This document shows, one piece after another, positions 1-8,914 of a DNA stretch of 64,000 nt. This DNA comes from Sphingobacteriaceae bacterium. GTDB lineage: Bacteria > Bacteroidota > Bacteroidia > B-17B0 > Aurantibacillaceae. The number at the start of each line of letters is the position of its first letter. Position 1 is the stretch's first letter. A program made the position numbers and the translations under genes. The DNA is taken from contig NVQB01000001.1 in the NCBI GenBank assembly GCA_002319075.1, positions 1,922,001 to 1,986,000 of the forward strand, written 5' to 3'. The notes under the pieces are model-generated. The model saw only the letters and a list, made by a program, of their open reading frames with translations, was not told where the DNA came from and made no database searches.

Positions 1-52
1 ACACAATACGGTAGAGGCATAGTTATAAAAATAAGGAAAATTCTAAAGTGGC

Positions 53-88
53 CCCGAAGTAGCAATCACTTCGTGCTTTCACTTCGGG
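53..88. repeat. Imperfect hairpin upstream of the tRNA-proximal inverted repeat
   Basis: CCCGAAGT at 53-60 is the reverse complement of ACTTCGGG at 81-88. Inside it AGCA (61-64) can pair with TGCT (74-77), giving a bulged stem. It lies downstream of the tRNA-Met gene as read on the minus strand, beyond the stronger hairpin at 91-150. There is no clear U-run, so its function is unknown. The first 50 bases of the window hold no recognisable gene. Confidence 0.4.
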
Positions 89-90
89 AC

Positions 91-150
91 ACCACTGAAG
101 TGAAAAACCCCTCCCGAAATAAATCGAAAGGGGTTTTCTACTTCAGTGGT
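91..150 (-). terminator. Long inverted repeat at the 3' end of tRNA-Met, probable terminator
   Basis: A 22-bp arm at 91-112 (starting ACCACTGAAG, ending AACCCCT) is repeated inverted at 129-150 with two mismatches, separated by 16 bases. In tRNA orientation it starts at the last bases of the acceptor stem, so transcripts through it would form a strong hairpin containing AGGGGTTTT/AAAACCCCT. A terminator or 3'-processing signal fits best. The overlap with the acceptor stem is unusual. Confidence 0.55.
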
Positions 151-220
151 CCCACTTGGAATCGAACCAAGCACCTACTGATTATGAGTCAGTTGCTCTA
201 ACCGAATGAGCTATAGGACC
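147..220 (-). tRNA. tRNA-Met (anticodon CAU)
   Basis: The reverse complement folds as a 74-nt tRNA. The acceptor arm GGTCCTA pairs with TGGGACC, with discriminator A at 147. A D-arm (GCTC...GAGC), an anticodon stem CTGA/TCAG with loop CTCATAA, and a T-arm with GGTTCGATTCC are all present. The anticodon CAU is complementary to plus-strand bases 184-186. The 3' CCA is not encoded. The acceptor begins with a G-C pair, so it is not the classical initiator form. Elongator Met is most likely, though a CAU tRNA-Ile2 modified by TilS cannot be excluded by eye. Confidence 0.93.
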
Positions 221-279
221 AATATTTTTCCTCACAGAGGATTGCAAAAATAGATAATTACCCCATATTTGCAAAATAA

Positions 280-909
280 ATGCGGGAAATTAAAAATATC
301 ATCTTCGATCTGGGCGGCGTGATCATTAATCTTGACACAAGCCTTACTATTCATGAGTTTAATAAAATCAGCGCTATTCCTTTTGAAGAGGTTTACACAC
401 AGGCAAAACAAAGCGAGCTCTTTAACAGTTTCGATAAAGGTTTAATTTCCGATTTTGAGTTTTTTTCGCAACTCAGAAAAGAAATTCGCTATGAAGGTCA
501 GGAAGCAGATTTACTCTTTGCCTGGAATGCTATGTTGTTGGACGTTCCGGAAAAAAGACTGGATTTGCTCGTAGAAATGAAACAAAATTACAACACCTAT
601 TTATTGAGTAACACCTGCGAGCCACATATTGCAGCTTTTGAAAATGACCTGTACCTGGAACACGGTGTGAAAAATTTCAACGACTATTTCGATAAAGTTT
701 ATTATTCCTGCAGAATGGGCATGCGTAAACCTGACAAAGAAATTTTTGAATTGGTATTAAAGGAAAATGATCTTGTGCCTGAAGAAACCGTTTTTATTGA
801 TGATTCAGCACAACATGTAAAAGGCGCGGGTGAATGCGGGATTAACGCCTACCTGCTTCCAAAAAACATGGAAGTTGGTGACCTGCTAAAAGAACTTAAG
901 TTGTTGTAA
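280..909 (+). CDS. HAD-superfamily hydrolase, YihX-like (HAD-IA)
   Basis: This 209-aa cytoplasmic HAD phosphatase starts with motif I at FDLGGVIINLD (nucleophile Asp10). The usual second Asp is Gly, as in YihX/HAD4-type proteins that act on sugar phosphates. Motif II is LLSNT, motif III is the Lys in MRKPDKEIFE, and motif IV is VFIDDS. The helical cap lies between motifs I and II, as in subfamily IA. The ATG at 280 follows an AT-rich leader. Its 3' end overlaps the convergent hydrolase gene by 14 bp. The substrate cannot be inferred from the neighbours. Confidence 0.85.
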   Translation: MREIKNIIFDLGGVIINLDTSLTIHEFNKISAIPFEEVYTQAKQSELFNSFDKGLISDFEFFSQLRKEIRYEGQEADLLFAWNAMLLDVPEKRLDLLVEMKQNYNTYLLSNTCEPHIAAFENDLYLEHGVKNFNDYFDKVYYSCRMGMRKPDKEIFELVLKENDLVPEETVFIDDSAQHVKGAGECGINAYLLPKNMEVGDLLKELKLL

Positions 910-1666
910 ACTGAACAACCGTCTCAAAAAACTCTTTTGGTTTTTCTGCATGTACCCAATGCCCTGCTCCATTTAAGATAACAAGAGTTGAATGCGGGAA
1001 TCTTTTTTTAAGATCATCTTTATCTTCATCACTAATGTATTTTGACAACTCCCCTTTAACAATGAGTGCTGTTGTTTCACTTACAAATTCAGGAACACCC
1101 ACACAAACATTTTCATACTTTTCTGAAATAACTTTTAAGTTAAAGCGCCAATCCATAAGATCTTCGCTATTATCTTTCCAATAAATATTTTTCAGGAGAA
1201 ATTGTTTGGTTCCAAAATCTTTGATGTGTTCGTTCAAAATGGCCTCAGCTTCTTTACGTGTTTTGATTTTAGAAAAATCTACAGCGTTTAATGCAGCTAA
1301 CACATCCTGGTGATGAGGGGGATAAGCCCTTGCGGAGATATCAGCTATAATAATTTTAGAAGCAATACCTGCATACTTCAACTCAAAATACATCACCGTT
1401 TTACCACCCATGCTATGTCCCAGCAAGATGGGATCTTTTAATTGGTGATCGTCGATAAACTCTTTAAGATCTTCCGCCATTGCTTCATAAGTCCATTCAT
1501 CGCTGTGCGGCGATAAACCATGATTGCGCTGATCTATAGTAAAAACACGAAAGCCTTTTTCTGCAAAGCCTTTTGCATGTGTATTCCAATTATCGCTTTG
1601 TCCGAATAATCCGTGTAATATAACAAGCGGCGGCCCTTCGCCAAATTCTCTGAATGCTAATTTCAT
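896..1666 (-). CDS. Alpha/beta-fold hydrolase, YbfF-like esterase
   Basis: A 256-aa single-domain alpha/beta hydrolase. The oxyanion region is ILHGLFGQSDNW, the nucleophile elbow is GHSMGG with Ser85, and the catalytic His sits in GAGHWVHAEKP near the C-terminus. The spacing and HGLFGS-like start resemble E. coli YbfF-type esterases. There is no signal peptide, so it is cytoplasmic. It lies 43 bp downstream of pdxJ on the same strand and may be cotranscribed with it. The physiological ester substrate is unknown. Confidence 0.8.
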   Translation of the reverse strand: MKLAFREFGEGPPLVILHGLFGQSDNWNTHAKGFAEKGFRVFTIDQRNHGLSPHSDEWTYEAMAEDLKEFIDDHQLKDPILLGHSMGGKTVMYFELKYAGIASKIIIADISARAYPPHHQDVLAALNAVDFSKIKTRKEAEAILNEHIKDFGTKQFLLKNIYWKDNSEDLMDWRFNLKVISEKYENVCVGVPEFVSETTALIVKGELSKYISDEDKDDLKKRFPHSTLVILNGAGHWVHAEKPKEFFETVVQFTTT

Positions 1667-1709
1667 ATAGTTTTTTTAGATCATTTCGAAAACGAAATGA
1701 TCGTTTAGA

Positions 1710-2426
1710 TTATTTTAATTGTTTCAAATAAAGTTGAACGGTATTTTCTAATCCAAAATACAAAGCATTACTTATCAATGCGTGACCGATAGAAACTTCT
1801 AACAATCCGGGAACATTTTCCTTAAAATATTTTAAATTTTCAAGACTCAAATCGTGTCCGGCATTCACCCCTAAACCCAGTTCAGATGCACGTTGCGCTG
1901 CCTTCATAAAAGGAAGGATGATTTTTTCTTTTTCTGTAGAAAACAAACGTGCGTATTCTTCTGTATATAATTCAATACGATCAGTTCCGGTCTCCTTCGC
2001 CCCTTCTACCATCTCTATACTTGCGTCTACAAAAATAGAAGTCCTGATTCCCTGCGCTTTAAAAACTGAAATGATTTCTTTCAGGTAGTCTTTATTTGCA
2101 ACAGTGTCCCAACCGTGATCACTGGTTATTTGTCCTTGTACATCGGGCACCAGGGTTACCTGTGCTGGTTTTATAGCGAGAACCAGATCTACAAATTTTT
2201 TTTCTTTAGGATTGCCTTCTATATTAAATTCTGTTTTTAAAACTGGTTTTAAATCGTAAACATCCTTGTAGGTAATATGTCTTTCATCGGGGCGTGGATG
2301 AACCGTGATTCCCTGAGCACCAAAGCGTTCGAGATCCATCGCCGCTTTTACAAGATCAGGAATATTTCCACCTCGTGCATTACGAAGAGTAGCAATTTTA
2401 TTGATGTTTACACTTAACTTAGTCAT
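1710..2426 (-). CDS. pdxJ: Pyridoxine 5'-phosphate synthase
   Basis: PdxJ condenses 1-deoxy-D-xylulose 5-phosphate with 3-amino-1-hydroxyacetone 1-phosphate to make pyridoxine 5'-phosphate in the DXP-dependent vitamin B6 route. The 238-aa protein has the family's usual length and TIM-barrel motifs: the N-terminal [18 protein letters not shown], the phosphate/His region [21 protein letters not shown], and the C-terminal EVSIGHALI. The ATG is at 2426, divergent from the CBS gene at 2501. The downstream esterase gene is in the same direction. Confidence 0.96.
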   Translation of the reverse strand: MTKLSVNINKIATLRNARGGNIPDLVKAAMDLERFGAQGITVHPRPDERHITYKDVYDLKPVLKTEFNIEGNPKEKKFVDLVLAIKPAQVTLVPDVQGQITSDHGWDTVANKDYLKEIISVFKAQGIRTSIFVDASIEMVEGAKETGTDRIELYTEEYARLFSTEKEKIILPFMKAAQRASELGLGVNAGHDLSLENLKYFKENVPGLLEVSIGHALISNALYFGLENTVQLYLKQLK

Positions 2427-2482
2427 ATCCTTTTAAACAAAAATTATGTTTTGTTTTTACAAGGTAAAGCTAATTATTTTAC

Positions 2483-2490
2483 TACTTTTG
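2483..2490 (+). promoter_or_regulatory. Candidate -7 element (TAnnTTTG) for the CBS gene
   Basis: TACTTTTG matches the Bacteroidota -7 consensus TAnnTTTG and ends 10 bases before the ATG at 2501, implying a very short leader. I do not see a -33 TTTG at the usual spacing. Confidence 0.4.
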
Positions 2491-2500
2491 AGAAAATTAA

Positions 2501-3163
2501 ATGTTAGCAGGTGATTTAATAACAGATGAGATCCCGCCGTTAAAAGTAACGGACACTGTAGAAGTGGCGCTGGATTGGATGGAACAATTTAAAGTTTCAC
2601 ATCTCGCTGTGGTAAATAACAGGGAATTGATTGGTGTTGTTTCTGAAACAGACTTGCTCGATTACGAACATCCAGACGAGCAAATTAATGTAAGTAAATT
2701 GCATTTATCACGCCCCGCTATCCATCACTACCAGCACGCTTACGATGTGGTGCGTTTGATGAGTAGTTTAAATCTCACACTTATTCCGGTTATAGACGAA
2801 AAAGAATTGTACAAAGGATGTATTACCTTAAAAGGAATGGTACAGAATCTAAGTACGATGATGTCAGTACAAAATCCCGGAGGTGTTATTGTTCTTGAAT
2901 TAAATCCAAACGATTATTCCATCACACAAATTGGAAACATTATTGAAAGTAACGACACCAAAATTCTAAGTCTGCACGTTTCTTCAGAACCTGAAAGCAC
3001 TAAGATGGAGGTTACCATTAAAGTAAACCGTGAAGACCTTTCCGGAATTTTGCAAACCTTTAACCGCTACAACTATTCTGTAAAGGCCAGCTTTCAAAAC
3101 GGCGATTTTAACAAAGGCATGGACGATCGTTTAAACGAATTTCTGCATTTTCTCAATATTTAG
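2501..3163 (+). CDS. CBS-pair protein with C-terminal ACT-like region
   Basis: A 220-aa cytoplasmic protein. Two CBS motifs span roughly residues 5-60 (KVSHLAVVNNRELIGVVSET) and 65-120 (LTLIPVIDEKELYKG). A C-terminal region of about 90 residues (VIVLELNPNDYSITQIGNII onward) looks ACT-like, as in AcuB-type proteins. CBS pairs usually bind adenine nucleotides and ACT domains small ligands, so it is probably a ligand-sensing regulator. In many Bacteroidota a gene of this kind sits next to pdxJ, as here. The regulated target is not evident. Confidence 0.75.
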   Translation: MLAGDLITDEIPPLKVTDTVEVALDWMEQFKVSHLAVVNNRELIGVVSETDLLDYEHPDEQINVSKLHLSRPAIHHYQHAYDVVRLMSSLNLTLIPVIDEKELYKGCITLKGMVQNLSTMMSVQNPGGVIVLELNPNDYSITQIGNIIESNDTKILSLHVSSEPESTKMEVTIKVNREDLSGILQTFNRYNYSVKASFQNGDFNKGMDDRLNEFLHFLNI

Positions 3164-3264
3164 TTCTGGTTTTTCATAGTTTCACGAGGCTGTTAAATTC
3201 GGCTTAGTTTTTGTATTAACGATTTTTAATACTTAATTTAATTCGCTCGAAAATCCAACAACCT

Positions 3265-6200
3265 ATGAAAAAAACCGCGTACCTGTTAGCTCTCTTATTT
3301 GCCAGTTCTTCACTGGTGTCTGGAAACTGGAATCCATCCGAAACTGTTAAGTCAACAAACCCTTTTACGGCAAATCTTGGAACGGCAAGCGCTCCATTTG
3401 AAAACCCAAAGGCTTTTAAAAGTCCTGCTACTCCGTCTTATAAAAGTAAAATAGGATTTGAAGAAAACAAAGGACAGTGGCCGAACCAGGTACAGTTTAA
3501 ATCAGATCTTGGAGATGGGAAACGCGTGTTTTTCGAAAAAAACAAATTCACTTACACCCTTTATAATTCTGAAGAAATACATCAGCAACACGAAGACTCA
3601 CATACAAAAAATAAAAAACAAGCCACTACTTTTAAGTCGCATGCTTTTGAAATGGTTTTTATAAACTCCAGCCTTTACACAGAATTACAAGGCAGCGAGG
3701 TAAATGATTTTCATTACAACTATTATATAGGAAACGATCCTTCTAAATGGGCGTCAAACGTTTCTGTTTACAAAAAACTTACTTATAAAAATCTTTATGA
3801 AGGAATTGATCTTGTAGCTTACGAGCATGAGAATAATTTTAAATATGATTACATTGTTAGAGCAGGCGCTAAAGCGGCAGATATTCAATTAAAATTTAAC
3901 AGCGTCAACAAACTTGAAATTCACGGAAAGAACTTGAGTATTTTCACTTCAGTTGGAGAAGTTGTGGAAAGTGTTCCTTATGCTTACCAAAAAATTGATG
4001 GAAAAGAAGTAGCTGTGGCGTGTGAATACAAACTTTTAAGAGACGGTCAAACCGTAGTTTTCAGTTTTCCTGAGGGCTACGACGAGCGTTACGAATTGAT
4101 AATAGATCCTGTTTTAGTTGCTGCAACTTATTCAGGCTCCACTACCTCCAATTACGGTCACTGTGCTACCTATGACAATAGCGGAAATATTTATACAGGC
4201 GGAAGAGCATTTGGAAACGGATATCCTGTTACAAGTGGAGCAGCGCAATCCACTTTTGGAGGGAATACAGATATTTGTATCAGTAAGTTAAATCCCACAG
4301 GAACTACATTACTGTATGCTACCTATGTAGGAGGTACAGATGCCGACTACCCTCATAGCATGTTTGTAAATAGCAATGGAGAACTTTATGTTTACGGAAG
4401 TACAACCAGTACAAATTACCCTGTAAGCAGCGGTGCCTATGACAATTCATTTAACGGTGGATCTTATGATATGGTCGTTACAAAATTTAATTCTACCGGA
4501 ACATCGATGCTTGGGTCTACTTATCTCGGTGGTTCTGGTGACGATGGTATCAACCTGGGGGCAACAACTAACTTTAATTATGGAGATAATTATAGAGGTG
4601 AAATTATCGTTGGCCCTGCAGGTGATGTGTTCATTGCCGGCACCACTACATCAACCAATTTCCCTGTGAGCAGCGGGGCTTACGATGTAACTCATAATGG
4701 TAATCAGGATGCAGTAGTTATAAAAATGAACAGTGCACTGACTTCATTAACATGGGCGACTTATTTAGGTGGCACCGGCGAGGAAACGGGATGTAGTCTT
4801 CGCTTAAGCCAGGCCGGTGACGTTTATGCTGTTGGACTTACGGAAGGCGGTTTTCCGATCGTATCCGGAGCCCTAACCTCTACTTACCAGGGTGGAACCA
4901 GTGATGGTTTTATTGCGCGTTTAAATTCAAGCGGAACCAGTCTTGTTAATTCAACTTATATTGGCACAGGTTCCACGGATATCATTTACTTTTTAGACAT
5001 CGATGTTTTTGGGGACATCTATATTTATGGTATTAGCCAGGGTACTTTTCCTTTAAGTTTTGGTACTTATTCTAATCCCAATAGTTTAAATTTTCTTCAA
5101 AAAATTAATCCAGCTTTAGGTTCATTAATCTATAGTACCATGCTTGGAAACGGAACAAAAAACAATTTTTCTCCAACGGCCTTGATGGTTGACCTTTGTC
5201 AGAATGTATACATGGCTGGCTGGGGAAGCTGCACTGGTTATACAGTTACTACAAGCGCTATTCAGGCTACTACTACCGGAAGCGGTTTTCACCTTATGGT
5301 ACTTGGGCCGGGCGCCAGTAGTTGCGTGTATGGTACTTTCTTTGGGCCGGGTGGTGAACACGTAGATGGCGGCACAAGTCGTTTCGATCCCACGGGAGTA
5401 GTTTACCAGTCTATTTGTGAAGGTAGTGCAAGCTTTCCAACAACTTCCAACGCTTACTCTCCCACAAAACTTTCCGGTGGTTATGATATAGCTGTTTTTA
5501 AAATAGATTTCCAGTTAAATTGTAATCCGCTTTTTACCAATACAATCATGTGCCTGGGCAAAACGGCTACTATTAGTATTGTGAATGTTAATACGCTTTT
5601 AAATCCTACCTATTCTATTCAACCCGGAGGAACGGTTTCAAGCTCACCTTTCTTTACCGTATCGCCTTCTACTACTACTTCATATTCTGTATACGTTACT
5701 GGCACCAATGGTTTTAATGCTATTGTTACAAATTCAGGAGTTTCAACAGTTAGTATTGCTCCTTCGCCTCAGGTTATACCAAGTGTTACACAGGCGGTTT
5801 GTTCGAGCACCTTTAATGCGTTTAATCTCAACCTCAGCTGGATACCAACCGCAAGCACTCCAAGCTACGCTATCTTTTGGCAACCTATTCCAAATGCTGT
5901 TTCAAATGTTACTCAAACGTCAGCCACTGGCATAACGCCCGGAGTTTACAACGCCACTATTACCTCTCTCCCCTGGGGCTGTAAAACCAACACCAGCTTT
6001 ACCATTAATCCTATCCCCACTTCGGTGTCCTTTAGTTTGACCGGGCCAACGATGATAAATTGTTTTAATTCCTCGGTTACAAGAAGTGCGTCACCGGCCA
6101 CCTACTCTTACACATGGCTGGGACTCACAGGAAATTACTCCGGCAGCTCAGCTACATTTACACTTGGCCAGGCAGGCAGCTGGACTGTGAATGCGACCGA

Positions 6201-8139
6201 TCCAAGTACCGGTTGCTCAGGTACCCAAACCTTTGCAATCACACAGGACATTACTCCTTCAACTTCTACTGTTACGCCATTGACACAAAACATTACTTGT
6301 TCAGTCACGTCTATCATAACCGTAACGGCAACCAGTAACCCTTCTGTAAATATCAGTCATTATTGGATTGCGCCTTCCGGGGGAACTTTAACAATGAATA
6401 ATAATCCTGCTACTTTTGTCCCAGGATTTCCGGGAACCTACACACACGTTACCGTTAACAACATAAACGGTTGTTTGGTTTCAAAAGAATTTACGGTTTC
6501 ATCCACCGCTGGCTTCCCTACGTTTAATGTAACGAGTCCGCAAAACTTTACCTTAGGCTGTAGTTCAAAAAGCCTGGCTGTTATTAATATTGTAAATGCG
6601 CAAACTGCACCTACACCAGGTGGTTCTGTATCGTATACACTCTTAGCTCCTAACGCAACTACAAATTATATTACGTCTATTCAGGTAACGTATACTGTAA
6701 GCGTACCAGGAACTTATACAGTGATAACAAAAGACAATACCAATTTATGTGAAAGTAGATTGCAGGTATCAGTGTTGCAAAACACCATTGGGCCAAATAT
6801 TAGCGCCAATGTGCCATTAACAAGACTTACCTGCTACACTCCAAGCGTTGTACTCGAGGGTATTAGCACAAATACAACGCCAACTTCTTTTGTGTGGTCT
6901 TTCCCGGGTAATCCTGGAAATGTGGCAAGTAACACCATTGCGGTAATCTCTAATTCAGTAGCGGTAACCACTACGTTAATAGCTAATTACACGCTAACGA
7001 TTACTGACGATAATAACTCTTGTAAATCCACCAGCGTCATTGCCATGGAACAAAATCTCTTCCCTCCCGTTCCACTTATCTCAGGCGCCAGCAGCATTAC
7101 TTGTAACACACCTACTCTGGTACTTACAAATCAAAGTACAAGCAGCATCCCGGCAATTTTCCCGCATCCCTTATTTGTTCAGGGTTACACTTGGGACGGT
7201 CCTAGTCCGCAAGAAGAGCAACAGCTTACAACCACCTATGTAGCCGCAACACCCGGCACATACACGCTAATTGCGCGCGATCTTAACAATGGATGTTTTG
7301 CCGTTGGCACAAAAACAATAGATGACTTCAGAGATTATCCGGAAGTAACAAGAACGGTAGATCCCTTCATTTTAGATTGCGGCGATAATGCGCGCCCTAT
7401 TTTTCCTGATGTTATTACGCAACCAGGCTTAACTTACAGCTGGACAACAGTGCAAGGTTCAACAGTTAGCTCTACAGGTTCAAAAACACTTTCTGTTAAC
7501 AGATCAGGACAATACAGTATCGTCATTACAAACTCTCTCAATGGATGCTCCACAAGCGCAGTTGTTGAAGTAATAAGCGGCTCATTACAAGCGGCCTTTG
7601 TATCAGATCCTATTACAGGCTATGCGCCACTTGCTGTTACGTTTACAAACACTTCTTTCTCTTCTTCAACGCTTACACCAAATGAAAACATTACAACTTA
7701 CTGGAACTTTGGAAATGCAACTTCTGCTTCGAGCGTGACGCAAAACGTTGTAGGGCCGGTTGTGTATACTCAGCCAGGTACTTATACCACTACCATGTAC
7801 GCAAGAAAAGGAGAGTGTCTTGACAGCAGTATGGTGCGAATTTCAGTGGAAATTCCTTCAACTTTAGAAATACCAAACATTTTCAGTCCTAACGGTGATG
7901 GCAGTAACGACTTGTTCTTTTTAAGAGCCAGCAATCTTTCAGCAATAGATATAATGATCACCGATCGTTGGGGAAATGCGGTTTACGAACTCAAGAGTTC
8001 AACAGGAAATGTTGCCTGGGACGGAAAAAACCTTTACGGAAAAGAAGCTGCTAGTGGCGTTTACCTTTATACGCTAAAAGCAACAGGTACCGATGGCTCT
8101 AAATACGATAAGAAAGGAACCATCACCCTGGTTAGATAA
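3265..8139 (+). CDS. Giant T9SS type B surface protein: DUF7948, SBBP propeller, Ig/PKD-like repeats
   Basis: A 1624-aa exported protein. A signal peptide (MKKTAYLLALLFASSSLVSG) leads into a DUF7948-type region starting at FEENKGQWPNQVQF (about 65-285). Next come repeated SBBP-type beta-propeller units with a recurring pattern (YLGGSGDD, YLGGTGEE; DVFIAGTTTSTNFPVSSGAY; about 290-760). Many Thr/Ser-rich Ig/PKD-like segments with paired Cys follow (about 770-1450), then a PKD domain with TTYWNFGNA (about 1465-1540). The C-terminus is the gliding-motility CHU_C/T9SS type B sorting domain (NIFSPNGDGSNDLFF...ITDRWGN). It is predicted to be secreted by T9SS and attached to the cell surface; adhesion is an inference. 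It is monocistronic, ending at a bidirectional terminator. Confidence 0.88.
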   Translation: MKKTAYLLALLFASSSLVSGNWNPSETVKSTNPFTANLGTASAPFENPKAFKSPATPSYKSKIGFEENKGQWPNQVQFKSDLGDGKRVFFEKNKFTYTLYNSEEIHQQHEDSHTKNKKQATTFKSHAFEMVFINSSLYTELQGSEVNDFHYNYYIGNDPSKWASNVSVYKKLTYKNLYEGIDLVAYEHENNFKYDYIVRAGAKAADIQLKFNSVNKLEIHGKNLSIFTSVGEVVESVPYAYQKIDGKEVAVACEYKLLRDGQTVVFSFPEGYDERYELIIDPVLVAATYSGSTTSNYGHCATYDNSGNIYTGGRAFGNGYPVTSGAAQSTFGGNTDICISKLNPTGTTLLYATYVGGTDADYPHSMFVNSNGELYVYGSTTSTNYPVSSGAYDNSFNGGSYDMVVTKFNSTGTSMLGSTYLGGSGDDGINLGATTNFNYGDNYRGEIIVGPAGDVFIAGTTTSTNFPVSSGAYDVTHNGNQDAVVIKMNSALTSLTWATYLGGTGEETGCSLRLSQAGDVYAVGLTEGGFPIVSGALTSTYQGGTSDGFIARLNSSGTSLVNSTYIGTGSTDIIYFLDIDVFGDIYIYGISQGTFPLSFGTYSNPNSLNFLQKINPALGSLIYSTMLGNGTKNNFSPTALMVDLCQNVYMAGWGSCTGYTVTTSAIQATTTGSGFHLMVLGPGASSCVYGTFFGPGGEHVDGGTSRFDPTGVVYQSICEGSASFPTTSNAYSPTKLSGGYDIAVFKIDFQLNCNPLFTNTIMCLGKTATISIVNVNTLLNPTYSIQPGGTVSSSPFFTVSPSTTTSYSVYVTGTNGFNAIVTNSGVSTVSIAPSPQVIPSVTQAVCSSTFNAFNLNLSWIPTASTPSYAIFWQPIPNAVSNVTQTSATGITPGVYNATITSLPWGCKTNTSFTINPIPTSVSFSLTGPTMINCFNSSVTRSASPATYSYTWLGLTGNYSGSSATFTLGQAGSWTVNATDPSTGCSGTQTFAITQDITPSTSTVTPLTQNITCSVTSIITVTATSNPSVNISHYWIAPSGGTLTMNNNPATFVPGFPGTYTHVTVNNINGCLVSKEFTVSSTAGFPTFNVTSPQNFTLGCSSKSLAVINIVNAQTAPTPGGSVSYTLLAPNATTNYITSIQVTYTVSVPGTYTVITKDNTNLCESRLQVSVLQNTIGPNISANVPLTRLTCYTPSVVLEGISTNTTPTSFVWSFPGNPGNVASNTIAVISNSVAVTTTLIANYTLTITDDNNSCKSTSVIAMEQNLFPPVPLISGASSITCNTPTLVLTNQSTSSIPAIFPHPLFVQGYTWDGPSPQEEQQLTTTYVAATPGTYTLIARDLNNGCFAVGTKTIDDFRDYPEVTRTVDPFILDCGDNARPIFPDVITQPGLTYSWTTVQGSTVSSTGSKTLSVNRSGQYSIVITNSLNGCSTSAVVEVISGSLQAAFVSDPITGYAPLAVTFTNTSFSSSTLTPNENITTYWNFGNATSASSVTQNVVGPVVYTQPGTYTTTMYARKGECLDSSMVRISVEIPSTLEIPNIFSPNGDGSNDLFFLRASNLSAIDIMITDRWGNAVYELKSSTGNVAWDGKNLYGKEAASGVYLYTLKATGTDGSKYDKKGTITLVR

Positions 8140-8156
8140 GTTGAGAATCTAAAAAC

Positions 8157-8196
8157 AAAAAAAGGTCCGGTTCATATAGAGCTGGACCTTTTTTTT
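8157..8196. terminator. Bidirectional rho-independent terminator
   Basis: An A-run followed by AAAGGTCC (8161-8168) pairs with GGACCTTT (8184-8191), which continues into a T-run to 8196. It can serve both the plus-strand surface-protein gene and the convergent truB gene. Confidence 0.85.
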
Positions 8197-8205
8197 AAAT
8201 TGCTT

Positions 8206-8907
8206 TTATCCTAAATCGTCAGAAAATTTTTGAGGTGTTACAGCATCCTTTAAATTAAAAGAACCTATACGGGTGCGGCACAAGTTAGTGAGGTGCGCAC
8301 CGCTTTTTAAAGCTAAACCGAAATCACGCGCTATGCTGCGTATATAGGTGCCTTTGCTACACACAATTCGGAAATCTATTTCGGGAAAACGTATGGCGGT
8401 TATTTCAAATTCTTTTAGTTCAATTTCGCGGGATTTTAATTCCGTCTCCACACCTGCCCGTGCCAGTTCGTATGCGCGTTTGCCATCTACCATCACCGCA
8501 CTGAATAATGGCGGCACTTGCTGCTGAATACCCATGAAACTTTTTGCAGTTTCGAGAATAGCTTCTGTGGTAATATGCTCTGTGGGATAAGTATGATCAA
8601 CCGGCTTCTCCAGATCATAACAAGGAGTTGTGGCACCTAAAAGAAAAGTTCCTGTGTATTCTTTCTCCATTCCCATCAGGTCGTTGATGGTTTTTGTTTT
8701 TTTTCCCGTACAAACAATCAATAAGCCTGTAGCCAGGGGATCCAGCGTACCTGCATGACCGATCTTAGGTTTTATCTTTTGTCCATCAACCATAAACGAA
8801 GGATGGTTCTTAATAGCATGCTTGAGTTTGTTAACCGCCTGAAAGCTGCTCCAGGTGTAGGGCTTGTCGATAAGCAACACTTCACCACTATAAAAATTGT
8901 AAGTCAT
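8206..8907 (-). CDS. truB: tRNA pseudouridine(55) synthase
   Basis: TruB converts U55 to pseudouridine in the T-loop of tRNAs. I start it at the ATG at 8907, giving 233 aa beginning MTYNFYSGEVLLIDKP. The open frame extends 27 codons further upstream into metF, but that extension is not TruB-like. The catalytic Asp56 lies in HAGTLDPLATG, and FSAVMVDGKRAYELAR and CSKGTYIRSIARDFG are the later family motifs. It starts 7 bp after the metF stop, so it is very likely cotranscribed with metF. Confidence 0.95.
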   Translation of the reverse strand: MTYNFYSGEVLLIDKPYTWSSFQAVNKLKHAIKNHPSFMVDGQKIKPKIGHAGTLDPLATGLLIVCTGKKTKTINDLMGMEKEYTGTFLLGATTPCYDLEKPVDHTYPTEHITTEAILETAKSFMGIQQQVPPLFSAVMVDGKRAYELARAGVETELKSREIELKEFEITAIRFPEIDFRIVCSKGTYIRSIARDFGLALKSGAHLTNLCRTRIGSFNLKDAVTPQKFSDDLG

Positions 8908-8914
8908 TAACAGA

